Below, piece after piece: positions 1 through 10,300 of a stretch of 35,828 bases of DNA. Location: contig NZ_JAMXRU010000021.1 in NCBI RefSeq assembly GCF_024124745.1, positions 1 to 35,828 on the forward strand, in the 5' to 3' direction. Position 1 is the stretch's first letter. Each line of letters begins with the position of its first letter. The DNA comes from Aeromicrobium sp. CnD17-E (GTDB lineage: Bacteria > Actinomycetota > Actinomycetes > Propionibacteriales > Nocardioidaceae). The translations under genes were made by a program, and so were the position numbers. Under the pieces are notes generated by a model. The model was not told the DNA's origin. It saw only the letters and a program-made list of their open reading frames with translations, and made no database searches.

Positions 1-209
1 GGCACCGGCTGCACGCGCGGTTCGACCGCGTCGCGGCACACGTCGAGCGCGCGCTGCGGGCGTCGCAGCCGCTCGGCCGTCGTCGCGTCGTCGGTCTCGA
101 CGCCCGCCTCTGGCTGGCCGTCCGTTCCCTCTCCCTCGTCGTCCAGGGCCTGCGCCCCGGACGCGTCGATCCGTCCGCTGAGCTCGTCGAACCGAAGGTG
201 GCCCCCTGA
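1..209 (+). CDS. C-terminal end of an unidentified protein (truncated by window start)
   Basis: An open frame enters from the left edge (first full codon at position 3) and stops at TGA 207-209. About 68 residues are visible, rich in Arg, Leu, Val and Ala, with no recognisable motif. Its stop overlaps the ATG of the next gene by one base (TGATG), which implies translational coupling with the sugar transferase. Envelope glycan synthesis is therefore a plausible role by context only. The function is unknown from this fragment. Confidence 0.6.
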   Translation, partial: HRLHARFDRVAAHVERALRASQPLGRRRVVGLDARLWLAVRSLSLVVQGLRPGRVDPSAELVEPKVAP

Positions 210-949
210 TGTGGAAGAAGCGCGCACTCGACCTGTTCCTCACCGTCGCCGGGGCGATCGTCTGGGTGCCGGTGGTCCTCACCGTCGCGGCCGGCATCCT
301 GCTCGCGGAGGGGCGTCCGGTGTTCTACCGCTCGCGTCGTCGGGTCAGCAGCGACGAGGTCGTGCTGCTCACCAAGTTCCGCACGATGGTGCGCAACGCC
401 GACAAGCTCGTCAACCGCGACACCGTCCCGGTCGACGACACCACCCGCTTCCTCAACATCCCGGCGGACTCGCCGCTGTACACGCGCATCGGGCGGTTCG
501 TGGAGCGCTTCGCGCTCACCGAGCTGCCGCAGCTGTGGCACGTCGTGCGCGGCGACATGAGCGTCGTCGGCAACCGCCCGCTGCCGCAGAACGTCATCGA
601 CTGCCTGCGCGAGGAGTTCCCGCAGGTCTCCGACCGCTTCCTGACCCGCGCCGGGCTGACCGGACCGGCCCAGCTGGTCGGGCGTGAGGCGCTCGGCGAC
701 GCGGAGCGCCTCGACCTCGAGGCCGCCTACTGCCGTGCCTGCCTCAACGGCTACCAGGCGCGCCTGGACATCGTCATCCTGGCCGCCACGATCCTCGGCG
801 TCCTGGGCATCGGTCGCGACCGCGACGCGCGCGCCGTGCACGCCCTCATCGCCCGCCACTCCGGACGCTCGCGCTCGTACGCGCTCGCGCCCACCGGCTC
901 GACGCGCTCCGCTGGAGGTCGCGCCAGCGGCGCCGCCGCGCACCGGTAG
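209..949 (+). CDS. Bacterial sugar transferase (undecaprenyl-phosphate sugar phosphotransferase type)
   Basis: The protein has 246 residues of the bacterial sugar transferase family (WcaJ/PglC-like, Pfam Bac_transf type). Such enzymes move a sugar-1-phosphate from a nucleotide sugar to a polyprenyl phosphate at the inner face of the membrane and start glycan assembly. Family marks are visible in order: KRALDL at residues 4-9, a hydrophobic membrane segment at about 9-33, PVFYRSRR at 37-44, KFRTM at 56-60, ELPQLW at 105-110, GNRP at 121-124 and a GLTGPAQL block at 149-156. It is the short form with only one N-terminal membrane segment and no extra multi-helix domain. The start ATG overlaps the upstream stop. 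The last 40 residues are low-complexity and Arg/Ala/Ser-rich, beyond the usual family end. Sugar specificity cannot be read from the sequence. Confidence 0.92.
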   Translation: MWKKRALDLFLTVAGAIVWVPVVLTVAAGILLAEGRPVFYRSRRRVSSDEVVLLTKFRTMVRNADKLVNRDTVPVDDTTRFLNIPADSPLYTRIGRFVERFALTELPQLWHVVRGDMSVVGNRPLPQNVIDCLREEFPQVSDRFLTRAGLTGPAQLVGREALGDAERLDLEAAYCRACLNGYQARLDIVILAATILGVLGIGRDRDARAVHALIARHSGRSRSYALAPTGSTRSAGGRASGAAAHR

Positions 950-952
950 GCT
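947..952 (+). promoter_or_regulatory. Candidate -10 element for the HGxxPAAW-trp side
   Basis: TAGGCT fits the actinobacterial -10 pattern TAnnnT and overlaps the stop codon of the sugar transferase. It would start transcription near 959 and give a leader of about 29 nt containing the AGGAGAGA ribosome site of the next gene. No convincing -35 is visible. Confidence 0.35.
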
Positions 953-987
953 GTCGGAGTCGTCCCCCTCGCAGGAGAGAGAGCTGC

Positions 988-1233
988 ATGTCGCACGGAT
1001 CGTCGCCCGCGTCCTGGACCGCCGTCCTGGTCTGCCTCGCCGGCTTCACCATCGGCGGGATCGCTCTGATCCCCGAGCCGCACTGGGTGCCCTTCACGAT
1101 CGGCGCGGCGCTCGCCGTGATCGCCGGACCGCTCGGCCTGGTCATGTCGCGCATGGGCTTCGGCGCCGAGCGCGCCCCCGGCCACGGTGCGACGGCGCAC
1201 GGCGTCGACGAGCACCGCGGCGTCACGGACTGA
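988..1233 (+). CDS. HGxxPAAW-family small membrane protein
   Basis: An 81-residue protein that begins with HGSSPASW at residues 3-10, matching the HGxxPAAW motif that names a small actinobacterial membrane protein family (DUF6704-like). Two hydrophobic segments follow at about 11-30 and 37-57, then a polar His- and Asp-containing tail. The ATG has a good purine-rich ribosome site (AGGAGAGAGAG) just upstream. Family members are commonly found immediately before trpC in actinomycetes, which agrees with this position. The biochemical function is unknown. Confidence 0.8.
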   Translation: MSHGSSPASWTAVLVCLAGFTIGGIALIPEPHWVPFTIGAALAVIAGPLGLVMSRMGFGAERAPGHGATAHGVDEHRGVTD

Positions 1234-1240
1234 CCCCACC

Positions 1241-1900
1241 GTGAGCAGCGACGGGCCTGCCTGGGGCGAGCGGCCCGAGTCGGACGCTCCGACGCCGCCG
1301 CCCGCTGCCCCCGCCCCGCAGTACCCGACCTACCCGGGCCAGACGCCCGGGGGCGACGTCGCCGGTGCGCCGCACCCGGTGGCACCCACCGCGTCCGGCG
1401 CGTCCCCGACGCTGCCGTCCGCCCCGCCCGTGAGGGTCGCGGCCGAGCCGGCCGGGTGGTGGATCCGCGTAGCCGCGGCGTTCGTCGACTTCCTCGTCCC
1501 GTTCGTCCTCACGTGCGTCCCCTTCGTCGCGGGCTTCGTGGTCGCGTTCTCGGACTCGCGGTACGACGAGGCCACCGACACCGTCACCGACGTCGAGCCG
1601 GGCGGCTTCGTGATCACCGGGCTCGCCGTCGTCGCGTTCCTCGCCTTCGACGCGTGGAACCGGGGCCTGCGGGTGGGCTACCGCGGCGAGAGCCTCGGCA
1701 AGCAGCTCGTCGGCGTGCGCATCGTGCGTCGTGACGGCACCGTCACCGGACCTCTCGAAGGATTCTTCCGGTGGATGATCGCGATGTTCCTGCAGTGGAC
1801 GTTCGTCGGCCTGCTGGTCGACCTGCTGTGGCCCCTGGGCAACGACGCGCGGCAGACGGTCCACGACCTCGCCGTCGGCACGTTCCCGATCCGCACCTGA
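1241..1900 (+). CDS. RDD-family membrane protein
   Basis: The GTG at 1241 is chosen because it lies 7 nt after the stop of the preceding gene; the upstream in-frame ATG at 1187 would overlap that gene by 47 nt. The 219-residue product has a Pro/Ala/Ser-rich N-terminal stretch of about 65 residues followed by an RDD domain. The domain shows the first helix after WWIRVAAAFVDF (the Arg and Asp that name the family), a second helix with AFDAWNRGL, the GESLGKQLVGVRIV block and a final helix ending in DLLWPL. RDD proteins are three-helix membrane proteins of mostly unknown role; some have been linked to ion exchange. It is probably cotranscribed with the HGxxPAAW gene. Confidence 0.85.
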   Translation: MSSDGPAWGERPESDAPTPPPAAPAPQYPTYPGQTPGGDVAGAPHPVAPTASGASPTLPSAPPVRVAAEPAGWWIRVAAAFVDFLVPFVLTCVPFVAGFVVAFSDSRYDEATDTVTDVEPGGFVITGLAVVAFLAFDAWNRGLRVGYRGESLGKQLVGVRIVRRDGTVTGPLEGFFRWMIAMFLQWTFVGLLVDLLWPLGNDARQTVHDLAVGTFPIRT

Positions 1901-2006
1901 CCAGCCCCGACACGCCTGGCAGGGCTCGGCTGGACCCGGCGTCCGCACCACGCTTGGATGGTGGCAGAGCCGGGGCAGCACCCGGCCCGACCGGAGGAAG
2001 AGATCC

Positions 2007-2492
2007 ATGGAGCCGTTCCCCGCCAGTCCCGAGCCGGAGTACCGACCCGAGGGCAAGGGCCCTCGCCCGGCGTCCGTCGCCACCGCCGTCAAGCTGATCT
2101 GGGCCAACGTCGCGCTGAGCCTGCTCTCCGCGGTGCTCGCCTTCGCGATGCTCGACGACCTCATCGACCAGGCGATCGACAACGCCGGCTCCGGCGCGAC
2201 GATCGACCGTGACGCGGCCCGTATCGGCGCCATCGGCGCCGTCGTCTTCGGCCTGATCATCGGCGTCGGCCTCGCGGCGCTGTTCGCCTACTTCATCGGC
2301 AAGGGCGCCAACTGGGCGCGCATCGTCTACACGGTCCTCATCGTGATCGGCGTGCTCGGGTCGCTGGCGCAGCTGGGCGGCCAGCCGCCCGTCCTGCTCG
2401 TGCTCTCGCTCGTCAGCCTCGCGATCGGCATCGCCATCGTGGTGTTCCTCTACCGCCCCGACGCGAACGCGTACTTCAAGAAGAAGGCCTGA
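2007..2492 (+). CDS. Small four-helix membrane protein, unknown function
   Basis: A 161-residue protein starting at an ATG preceded by GGAGGAAGAG. The first 25 residues are polar and Pro-rich. Four hydrophobic segments follow, at about 28-50, 72-95, 104-122 and 127-147. The tail [13 protein letters not shown] is basic and probably cytoplasmic. The layout resembles small actinobacterial integral membrane proteins, sometimes annotated as DUF2127/DUF4064-like, but I cannot assign a family. It is separated from the RDD gene by 106 nt and followed by a strong hairpin, so it ends its transcription unit. Confidence 0.75.
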   Translation: MEPFPASPEPEYRPEGKGPRPASVATAVKLIWANVALSLLSAVLAFAMLDDLIDQAIDNAGSGATIDRDAARIGAIGAVVFGLIIGVGLAALFAYFIGKGANWARIVYTVLIVIGVLGSLAQLGGQPPVLLVLSLVSLAIGIAIVVFLYRPDANAYFKKKA

Positions 2493-2504
2493 GCCGGACG
2501 CCCG

Positions 2505-2542
2505 CCGCCCCGGTCCGATCCCGCACGATCGGACCGGGGCGG
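2505..2542 (+). terminator. Hairpin terminator after the small membrane protein gene
   Basis: A perfect 15-bp inverted repeat, CCGCCCCGGTCCGAT and its complement, lies at 2505-2519 and 2528-2542 around an 8-nt loop. It starts 12 nt after the stop codon. No U-tract follows, which is usual for high-GC actinobacterial hairpin terminators. It separates this unit from trpC. Confidence 0.8.
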
Positions 2543-2635
2543 TCGTGCGTGCGCACCCCAGGACCCAGGGCCGCCGTCCGCCTGCTGCGCGGGTACCCTC
2601 GGGGGAGCAGCTCGAACCCTGACGAGGAGGTGGCC

Positions 2636-3442
2636 ATGACGGTGCTCGACGACATCCTCGCGGGCGTCGCGGAGGACCGCGCCGCCCGACAGGCCACCTG
2701 CTCCCTCGAGCAGCTCAAGGAGCAGGCGCGGCTCCAGCCGCCGGCCCTCGACCCGATGCCGACCTTCCGCGCCGACGGCGTGAGCGTCATCGCCGAGGTC
2801 AAGCGAGCGAGCCCCAGCAAGGGTGCCCTCGCGGCCATCAAGGACCCCGCAGGTCTCGCGGCCGACTACGCCGCCGGTGGTGCCGCCACCATCAGCGTGC
2901 TCACCGAGCGCCGTCGCTTCGACGGCAGCCTCGACGACCTGCGTGCCGTCCGCGCCCAGGTCGACGTGCCGGTGCTGCGCAAGGACTTCATCACCACCTC
3001 CTACGAGCTTTGGGAGGCCCGTGCGGCCGGCGCCGACATGGCGCTGCTCATCGTCGCGGCGCTCGACCAGGAGGCGCTCGTCAGCCTCATCGAGCGGGCC
3101 CGGTCGATCGGCCTGACGCCGCTCGTGGAGGTCCACGACGAGGACGAGGTCGACCGCGCGCTCGACGCCGGAGCCGAGCTGATCGGCGTCAACGCCCGCG
3201 ACCTGAAGACGCTCGAGGTCAAGCGCGACACCTTCGAGCGGCTCGCGCCGCGCATCCCCGACGGTGTCGTCCGGGTGGCCGAGTCCGGCGTGCGCGGTCC
3301 GCACGACGTGCTGGAGTACGCACGCGCCGGGGCCCACGTCGTCCTCGTCGGCGAGACGCTGGTCCGCGGCGACGACCCGCGCGCCAGCGTGGCCGACCTC
3401 GTCGCCGCCGGCGCACACCCCGCCCTGCAGCAGAGGCCCTGA
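2636..3442 (+). CDS. trpC: Indole-3-glycerol phosphate synthase
   Basis: Catalyses ring closure of carboxyphenylaminodeoxyribulose phosphate to indole-3-glycerol phosphate in cytoplasmic tryptophan synthesis. The product has 268 residues, normal for a monofunctional TrpC barrel. Visible family blocks are [10 protein letters not shown] (catalytic Glu54 and Lys56), VPVLRKDFI (Lys116), [21 protein letters not shown] and the phosphate-binding end AESGVRG / [13 protein letters not shown]. The ATG at 2636 is preferred over the longer frame opening at 2549 because GACGAGGAGG stands directly before it and because homologues begin near MTVLDDI. A possible -10 (TACCCT, 2593-2598) lies in the gap after the upstream hairpin. 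trpB and trpA follow, with a short putative leader peptide between. Confidence 0.96.
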   Translation: MTVLDDILAGVAEDRAARQATCSLEQLKEQARLQPPALDPMPTFRADGVSVIAEVKRASPSKGALAAIKDPAGLAADYAAGGAATISVLTERRRFDGSLDDLRAVRAQVDVPVLRKDFITTSYELWEARAAGADMALLIVAALDQEALVSLIERARSIGLTPLVEVHDEDEVDRALDAGAELIGVNARDLKTLEVKRDTFERLAPRIPDGVVRVAESGVRGPHDVLEYARAGAHVVLVGETLVRGDDPRASVADLVAAGAHPALQQRP

Positions 3443-3443
3443 C

Positions 3444-3473
3444 GTGGTGCTGACAGCCCTGTGGCGATGGTGA
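3444..3473 (+). CDS. Putative Trp-rich leader peptide between trpC and trpB
   Basis: Two bases after the trpC stop, an AGAGG at 3432-3436 stands 7 nt before GTG 3444. This opens a nine-codon frame reading VVLTALWRW and stopping at TGA 3471-3473. Two of the last three codons are TGG. A short peptide with Trp codons just before the stop is the classic form of a trp attenuation leader. Here it lies inside the operon, 55 nt upstream of trpB, rather than at its head. Streptomyces has a longer small gene (trpX/trpM) in this slot, so a reduced relative is possible. Translation is inferred from the ribosome site and composition alone. Confidence 0.5.
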   Translation: MVLTALWRW

Positions 3474-3514
3474 CGGTCGACCCCGCCCCACCGACACCTC
3501 CGTACCCCGTCACC
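3469..3514 (+). promoter_or_regulatory. Possible attenuator/translation-control helix before trpB
   Basis: GGTGACGG at 3469-3476, which holds the last bases of the final Trp codon and the stop of the putative leader peptide, is perfectly complementary to CCGTCACC at 3507-3514. The right arm ends 3 nt before the trpB ribosome site GGGAG (3518-3522). A ribosome stalled on the Trp codons would prevent this helix from forming, so the pairing could link Trp-tRNA supply to trpBA expression. An 8-bp helix with a 30-nt loop could be chance. Confidence 0.35.
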
Positions 3515-3528
3515 CCAGGGAGACACCC

Positions 3529-4754
<1,226 letters not shown>

Positions 4755-4758
<4 letters not shown>

Positions 4759-5549
4759 GCAGCATCGACGCGCTCTTCGAGCGCACGCGCGCCGAGGGGC
4801 GCGCCGCGCTCGTCGGCTACCTGCCCGCCGGCTTCCCCGACGTCGAGACCTCCGTCGCCGCCCTGACCGCCATGGTCGAGGGTGGCTGCGACCTCGTCGA
4901 GATCGGCCTCCCGTACAGCGACCCGGTCATGGACGGCCCCACCATCCAGGAGGCGGCCGAGACGGCGCTGGCCAACGGGTTCCGCACGAGCCAGGCGTTC
5001 GACGTCGTGCGTCGCGTGACCGAGGCCGGCGCGCCCGCCGTCGTGATGACGTACTGGAACCCGGTCGAGCGCTACGGCGTCGACCGCTTCGCCGCCGACC
5101 TCGCCGAGGCCGGGGGAGCGGGCCTCATCACGCCCGACCTCATCCCCGACGAGGCCGAGGAGTGGGAGAAGGCGTCGCGCGAGCACGGGCTCGACCGCAC
5201 CTACCTGGTCGCGCCCTCCTCGACCGACCGCCGGCTGTTGATGACCGCCGACGCCGCGAGCGGGTTCATCTACGCCACCGCCGTCATGGGCGTCACGGGC
5301 GCCCGGCAGGAGACCAGCTCGCTGGCGCCCGAGCTCGTCGCTCGGCTGCGCGAGGTGACGGACAAGCCCGTCGGCGTCGGTCTGGGTGTCAGCAACGGCG
5401 GCCAGGCGCACGAGATCGCCCAGTACGCCGACGCCGTCATCGTCGGGTCCGCCTTCGTGCGCCGGCTGCTCGACGCGCCCGACGCCGCCAGCGGCGTCGA
5501 GTCGGTCCGTGAGCTGGCCCGTGAGCTGCGCGAGGGAGTCGTCCGATGA
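4755..5549 (+). CDS. trpA: Tryptophan synthase alpha chain
   Basis: Splits indole-3-glycerol phosphate to indole and glyceraldehyde-3-phosphate; indole is channelled to TrpB. The product has 264 residues from GTG 4755, inside the trpB stop region. The catalytic pair is placed as in E. coli TrpA: Glu49 in [11 protein letters not shown] and Asp60 in VMDGPTIQ. The phosphate site is seen as [11 protein letters not shown] and [10 protein letters not shown]. The longer frame opening at 3906 is only read-through of another frame of trpB. The stop overlaps the lgt ATG (ATGA). Confidence 0.97.
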
Positions 5550-6406
5550 TCCTGTCGAGCGCCGGCCTGGTCACCTACATCCCCAGCCCCTCCACGGGTG
5601 TCTGGCACCTCGGACCCTTCCCGCTGCGCGCCTACGCGATCGGCATCATCGTCGGCGCTCTGCTCGCGATCTGGATCGGCGAGCGACGCTTCGTGGCCCG
5701 CGGCGGACGCGAGGGACTCATCAGCGACGTCGCGATCTGGGCGATCCCGTTCGGCATCGTCGGTGCGCGGATCTACCACGTCGCCACCGACCCCGAGCTG
5801 TACTTCGGCGAGGGCCGGCGTGCGATCGAGGCGCTGTACATCTGGAACGGCGGGCTCGGCATCTGGGGTGCCATCGCCGGCGGTGCCGTGGGCGCCTACA
5901 TCGCCTGCCGTCGTCACGACGTCTCCTTCCTGGCCGTGGCCGACGCGCTCGCGCCCGGTCTGCTCGTCGCGCAGGCCGTGGGACGCATCGGCAACTACTT
6001 CAACTCCGAGCTGTTCGGGCGCCCCACCGACCTGCCGTGGGCGCTCGAGATCGCGCCGCAGCACCGTCCGGCCGGGTACGAGCAGTTCGCGACGTTCCAC
6101 CCCACGTTCCTCTACGAGCTGCTGTGGAACCTCGCCGCGGCGGCCCTGCTCGTCGTCCTCGACCGTCGGCTGCGGTTCACGGGCGGCCGGGCGTTCGCGC
6201 TGTACGTCATGCTCTACACCGCGGGCCGGTTCTGGATCGAGCAGCTGCGCATCGACACCGCGAACCACGTCCTCGGCGTCCGGCTGAACGTGTTCACCGC
6301 GGCCATCGTCTTCCTGGCGGCCCTCGCGTACTTCCTGTGGAGCCGGCGTCGCGACCGCGCCGCGCAGGACGGCACACCCGCCGACGAGGACGCCACCGCC
6401 TCCTGA
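5546..6406 (+). CDS. lgt: Prolipoprotein diacylglyceryl transferase
   Basis: Transfers diacylglycerol from phosphatidylglycerol to the lipobox cysteine of prelipoproteins in the plasma membrane. The product has 286 residues and about seven hydrophobic segments. The family signature GRIGNYFNSELFGR starts at residue 146 with the conserved Arg147, Asn150, Asn153 and Glu155; HPTFLYELLWN follows, and the N-terminal LGPFPLRAYAIGI block is typical. The C-terminal tail is short and acidic. The gene overlaps trpA by 4 bases, an arrangement shared with other actinomycetes (trpA-lgt in M. tuberculosis, from memory). A probable client in this window is the LivK lipoprotein. Confidence 0.97.
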   Translation: MILSSAGLVTYIPSPSTGVWHLGPFPLRAYAIGIIVGALLAIWIGERRFVARGGREGLISDVAIWAIPFGIVGARIYHVATDPELYFGEGRRAIEALYIWNGGLGIWGAIAGGAVGAYIACRRHDVSFLAVADALAPGLLVAQAVGRIGNYFNSELFGRPTDLPWALEIAPQHRPAGYEQFATFHPTFLYELLWNLAAAALLVVLDRRLRFTGGRAFALYVMLYTAGRFWIEQLRIDTANHVLGVRLNVFTAAIVFLAALAYFLWSRRRDRAAQDGTPADEDATAS

Positions 6407-6442
6407 CTCGTCCGGACGTCGGGCAGCCCAGCCTGCGCTGCG

Positions 6443-6471
6443 GTGACAGGACGGCGATCGCGGCCTAGGTT
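6443..6471 (+). promoter_or_regulatory. Promoter of the VIT-family gene (leaderless)
   Basis: GTGACA at 6443-6448 (5 of 6 matches to TTGACA), a 17-nt spacer and TAGGTT at 6466-6471 make the best promoter in the window. Only 6 nt separate the -10 from GTG 6478, so transcription should begin at the start codon. Confidence 0.75.
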
Positions 6472-6477
6472 CGTGCC

Positions 6478-7200
6478 GTGAGCACCCCTGAGCCGCTGCC
6501 CGACCCGGGCGCCGTCACCCACGAGCACCCCGACGTCACCGGCGGCTGGCTGAGACCGGCCGTCTTCGGCGCCATGGACGGTCTGGTGTCGAACTTCGCC
6601 CTCATCATGGGCGTCACCGGAGGCAGCAGCGACCGCACGCCCGTGATCGTCGCCGGCCTCGCGGGACTCGCCGCGGGCGCCTTCTCGATGGCGGCGGGGG
6701 AGTACACCTCCGTCGCCAGCCAGCGGGAGCTCGCGCAGGCCCAGGTGGCCATCGAGCGCGACGAGATCGTGCGCAACGGGCCGGCCGAGCAGGCCGAGCT
6801 CGCCGCCGCGTTCGTCGCCAAGGGCATCGACGAGGCGACCGCCCGCGAGGTCGCGCAGCAGGTGCACCGCGATCTCGACCACGCCGTCGCCGTGCACGCC
6901 GCGGAGGAGATGGGCATCGACCCCGACGACCTGCCGTCGCCGGTCGTCGCCGCGGCGTCGTCGTTCCTCGCCTTCACCGCGGGCGCCCTCGTGCCCCTGC
7001 TGCCGCTCGTGCTCGGCGCCACGACGTCGGCGCCGACGATCGTGCTGTCGCTGCTGGCGCTGTTCGCGTGCGGTGCCGTCGTCACACGCGTCACCAGCAG
7101 GCCCTGGTGGTACGGCGGTCTGCGTCAGCTCGTGCTCGGCGGTGCGGCGGCCGGCGTCACCTACCTCATCGGCCACGCGGTCGGCACCGGCGTCGGCTGA
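6478..7200 (+). CDS. VIT1/CCC1-family transporter
   Basis: A 240-residue membrane protein of the VIT1/CCC1 (vacuolar iron transporter-like) family, which carries Fe2+ or Mn2+. The signature FGAMDGLVSNFALIMGVTGG covers the first helix. AGLAAGAFSMAAGEYTSV is the second, with the conserved Gly/Met/Glu pattern. A charged cytosolic region at about 75-150 (ELAQAQVAIERDEI and on) corresponds to the family's metal-binding insertion. Three more hydrophobic segments follow. The GTG start has no ribosome site and lies 6 nt after a good -10, so it is read as leaderless. Bacterial substrates vary, so metal specificity is not claimed. Confidence 0.88.
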   Translation: MSTPEPLPDPGAVTHEHPDVTGGWLRPAVFGAMDGLVSNFALIMGVTGGSSDRTPVIVAGLAGLAAGAFSMAAGEYTSVASQRELAQAQVAIERDEIVRNGPAEQAELAAAFVAKGIDEATAREVAQQVHRDLDHAVAVHAAEEMGIDPDDLPSPVVAAASSFLAFTAGALVPLLPLVLGATTSAPTIVLSLLALFACGAVVTRVTSRPWWYGGLRQLVLGGAAAGVTYLIGHAVGTGVG

Positions 7201-7262
7201 CCCCGCGGCACGCACGCCCGCTGCACAGGGTCGCCTTCCTCGTCGCACGGCGGCCGAGCCTG

Positions 7263-7268
7263 TACAGT
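7263..7268 (+). promoter_or_regulatory. Candidate -10 for gltBD
   Basis: TACAGT fits TAnnnT. It would give a 5' leader of about 85 nt that contains the two hairpins at 7281-7325. No clear -35. A second possible -10, CATGAT at 7335-7340, lies after the hairpins. Confidence 0.35.
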
Positions 7269-7280
7269 GGGGACGCTGTC

Positions 7281-7325
7281 CTGGGCCAACGTCGTCCCAG
7301 GGTCGGACCACCTCCACGGTGGTCC
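7281..7325 (+). promoter_or_regulatory. Two hairpins ahead of gltB
   Basis: Hairpin one is CTGGG (7281-7285) with CCCAG (7296-7300). Hairpin two is a perfect 8-bp stem, GGACCACC (7305-7312) with GGTGGTCC (7318-7325), and a 5-nt loop. If the -10 at 7263 is used they sit in the gltB leader. If not, the second could be the terminator of the VIT gene. Confidence 0.5.
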
Positions 7326-7360
7326 AGCACCCATCATGATGACGCGAGAAGGGACTCTCG

Positions 7361-10300
7361 GTGAGCGCATCCACCCCTCCTGAGCTGCAGCGGACCTCCG
7401 GCCCGAAGTTCTCGGCCCTCCCGGCCGCGCAGGGCCTCTACGACCCGATGCACGAGCGCGACGCCTGTGGCGTGGCGTTCGTCGCGACCCTGTCGGGCGT
7501 GCCGAGCAACGAGATCGTCCAGCACGGTCTCACCGCGCTGCGCAACCTCGACCACCGCGGCGCCGTCGGTGCCGAGGAGAACACCGGCGACGGCGCCGGC
7601 ATCCTGCTGCAGGTCCCCGACCGGTTCGTCCGCGGCGTGGCGCAGGAGCAGGGCTTCGACCTGCCCGAGACCGGCAGCTACGCGGTCGGCCTGGCGTTCC
7701 TGCCGGCCGAGCCCGACGCGGCGGCCGAGGCCAAGCAGCGCGTCGAGGCGATCGCCGCCGAGGAGTCGCTGACCGTCCTCGGCTGGCGCCCGGTGCCCGT
7801 CCAGCCCGACATCCTCGGCTCCATGGCGCGCGGTGCGATGCCGTCGTTCGAGCTGCTCTACGTCGAGTCGGCCGGCCAGCCCCGCTCGGGCCTCGAGCTC
7901 GACCGGCTCGCGTTCTGCCTGCGCAAGCGCGCGGAGCACGAGACGGGCGTGTACTTCCCGTCGCTGTCGGCGCGGACCCTCGTCTACAAGGGCATGCTCA
8001 CGACCGAGCAGCTCGACGCGTTCTTCCCCGACCTGCTCGACGAGCGCATGGAGTCGGCCCTGGCCATCGTGCACAGCCGCTTCTCGACCAACACGTTCCC
8101 GAGCTGGCCGCTCGCGCACCCCTTCCGGTTCGTCGCGCACAACGGCGAGATCAACACCGCGCGCGGCAACCGCAACTGGATGCGCGCCCGCGAGGCGACC
8201 CTCGAGAGCGAGCTGATCCCCGGCGACCTCTCGCGTCTGTACCCCATCTGCGACCCCGAGGGCAGCGACACCGCCTCGCTCGACGAGGTGCTCGAGCTGC
8301 TGCACCTCGGCGGTCGCGAGCTGCCGCACGCCGTGATGATGATGATCCCCGAGGCGTGGGAGAACAACGACGTCATGGACCCCGCACGCCGGGCGTTCTA
8401 CGAGTTCCACTCCTCGATCATGGAGCCCTGGGACGGGCCCGCCTGCGTGTGCTTCACCGACGGCACGCAGATCGGCGCGGTCCTCGACCGCAACGGCCTG
8501 CGCCCGGGCCGCTTCTGGATCACCGACGACGGTCTCGTGGTGCTCGCGTCCGAGGCCGGCGTGCTCGACCTCGACCCCGCCACCATCACCCGCAAGGGCC
8601 GTCTCGAGCCGGGCCGGATGTTCCTGCTCGACCTCGACGAGCACCGCGTCGTCGAGGACGAGGAGATCAAGTCCCGGCTCGCGAACGAGCACCCCTACGA
8701 CGAGTGGCTCTACTCCGGTCTCGTCCGCTTCGAGGACCTGCCCGACCTGGAGCACATCATCCACACGCACGCGTCCGTGACGCGTCGCCAGCAGGTCTTC
8801 GGCTACAGCGAGGAGGACCTGCGGATCCTGCTCGCCCCGCTGGCCCGCACCGGCGCCGAGGCGATCGGCTCGATGGGCACCGACACGCCCATCGCCGCCA
8901 TCTCCGAGCGTCCGCGCATGCTGTTCGACTACTTCAGCCAGCTGTTCGCGCAGGTCACCAACCCGCCGCTCGACGCCATCCGCGAGGAGGTCGTCACGTC
9001 CCTCGCGGGCACGATGGGTCCCGAGGCGAACCTGCTCGAGCCGAGCCCGGCCTCGTGCCGCATGCTGCAGCTGCCGTTCCCGGTGATCGACAACGACGAG
9101 CTCGCGAAGATCCGGCACATGAACAAGGACGGCGACATGCCGGGGTTCAGCGTGCACGTGGTCCGCGGCCTCTACGACGTCAACGGCGGCGGCGCGGCGC
9201 TCAAGGCCAAGCTCGACGAGATCTGCGCCGACGTCTCGCGCGCGGTCGCCGACGGCGCCCGCATCATCGTGCTCTCGGACCGGCACTCCGACTCCGAGCG
9301 CGCGCCGATCCCGTCGCTGCTGCTCACGGCCGCCGTGCACCACCACATGGTGCGCGAGAAGCTGCGCTCGCAGGCCGGTCTGCTCGTCGAGACCGGCGAC
9401 GTCCGCGAGGTGCACCACGTCGCGCTGCTCATCGGCTACGGCGCGACGGCCGTCAACCCGTACCTGGCGCTGGAGTCGGCCGAGGACCTCGCCCGCGAGG
9501 CGAACTTCGTGCGCGACGTCAAGCCGGAGCAGGCCGTGCGCAACGTCGTCTACGGCCTCGGCAAGGGCGTCCTCAAGGTCATGAGCAAGATCGGCGTCTC
9601 GACGGTCGCGTCCTACACGGGTGCGCAGATCTTCGAGTGCGTCGGACTGTCGCACGAGGTCGTCGACGCCTACTTCACGGGCACGTCGAGCAAGCTCGGC
9701 GGCATCGGTCTCGACGTCATCGCCGACGAGGTGGCCTCGCGGCACGCCCGCGCGTACCCCACCCAGGGCATCGTCGGTCGTCGTCGCGTCCTCGAGGTGG
9801 GCGGTGAGTACCAGTGGCGTCGCGAGGGGCCGGAGCACCTCTTCGACCCCGAGACGGTGTTCCGTCTGCAGCACTCCACCCGCTCGGGCCGCTACGACAT
9901 CTTCAAGAAGTACACCGAGCGCGTCGACGAGCAGTCCGAGCGGCTGATGACGCTGCGTGGCCTGTTCTCCTTCAAGGAGGGCGTGCGTCCGCCGGTGCCG
10001 ATCGACGAGGTCGAGCCGGTCAGCGAGATCGTCAAGCGCTTCTCCACCGGTGCGATGAGCTACGGCTCGATCAGCCAGGAGGCGCACGAGACCCTCGCCA
10101 TCGCGATGAACCGCCTCGGCGGCAAGTCCAACACCGGCGAGGGCGGCGAGGACCCCGAGCGGCTCTACGACCCGGAGCGTCGCTCGTCGATCAAGCAGGT
10201 CGCGTCGGGACGCTTCGGCGTCACCAGCGAGTACCTCAGCAACGCCGACGACATCCAGATCAAGATGGCGCAGGGCGCGAAGCCCGGCGAGGGCGGCCAG

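Noticed and set aside
1187-1240. RDD protein start at ATG 1187
   Set aside because: It would overlap the HGxxPAAW gene by 47 nt and add a Thr/Ser/Arg shadow sequence; GTG 1241 lies just after that gene.
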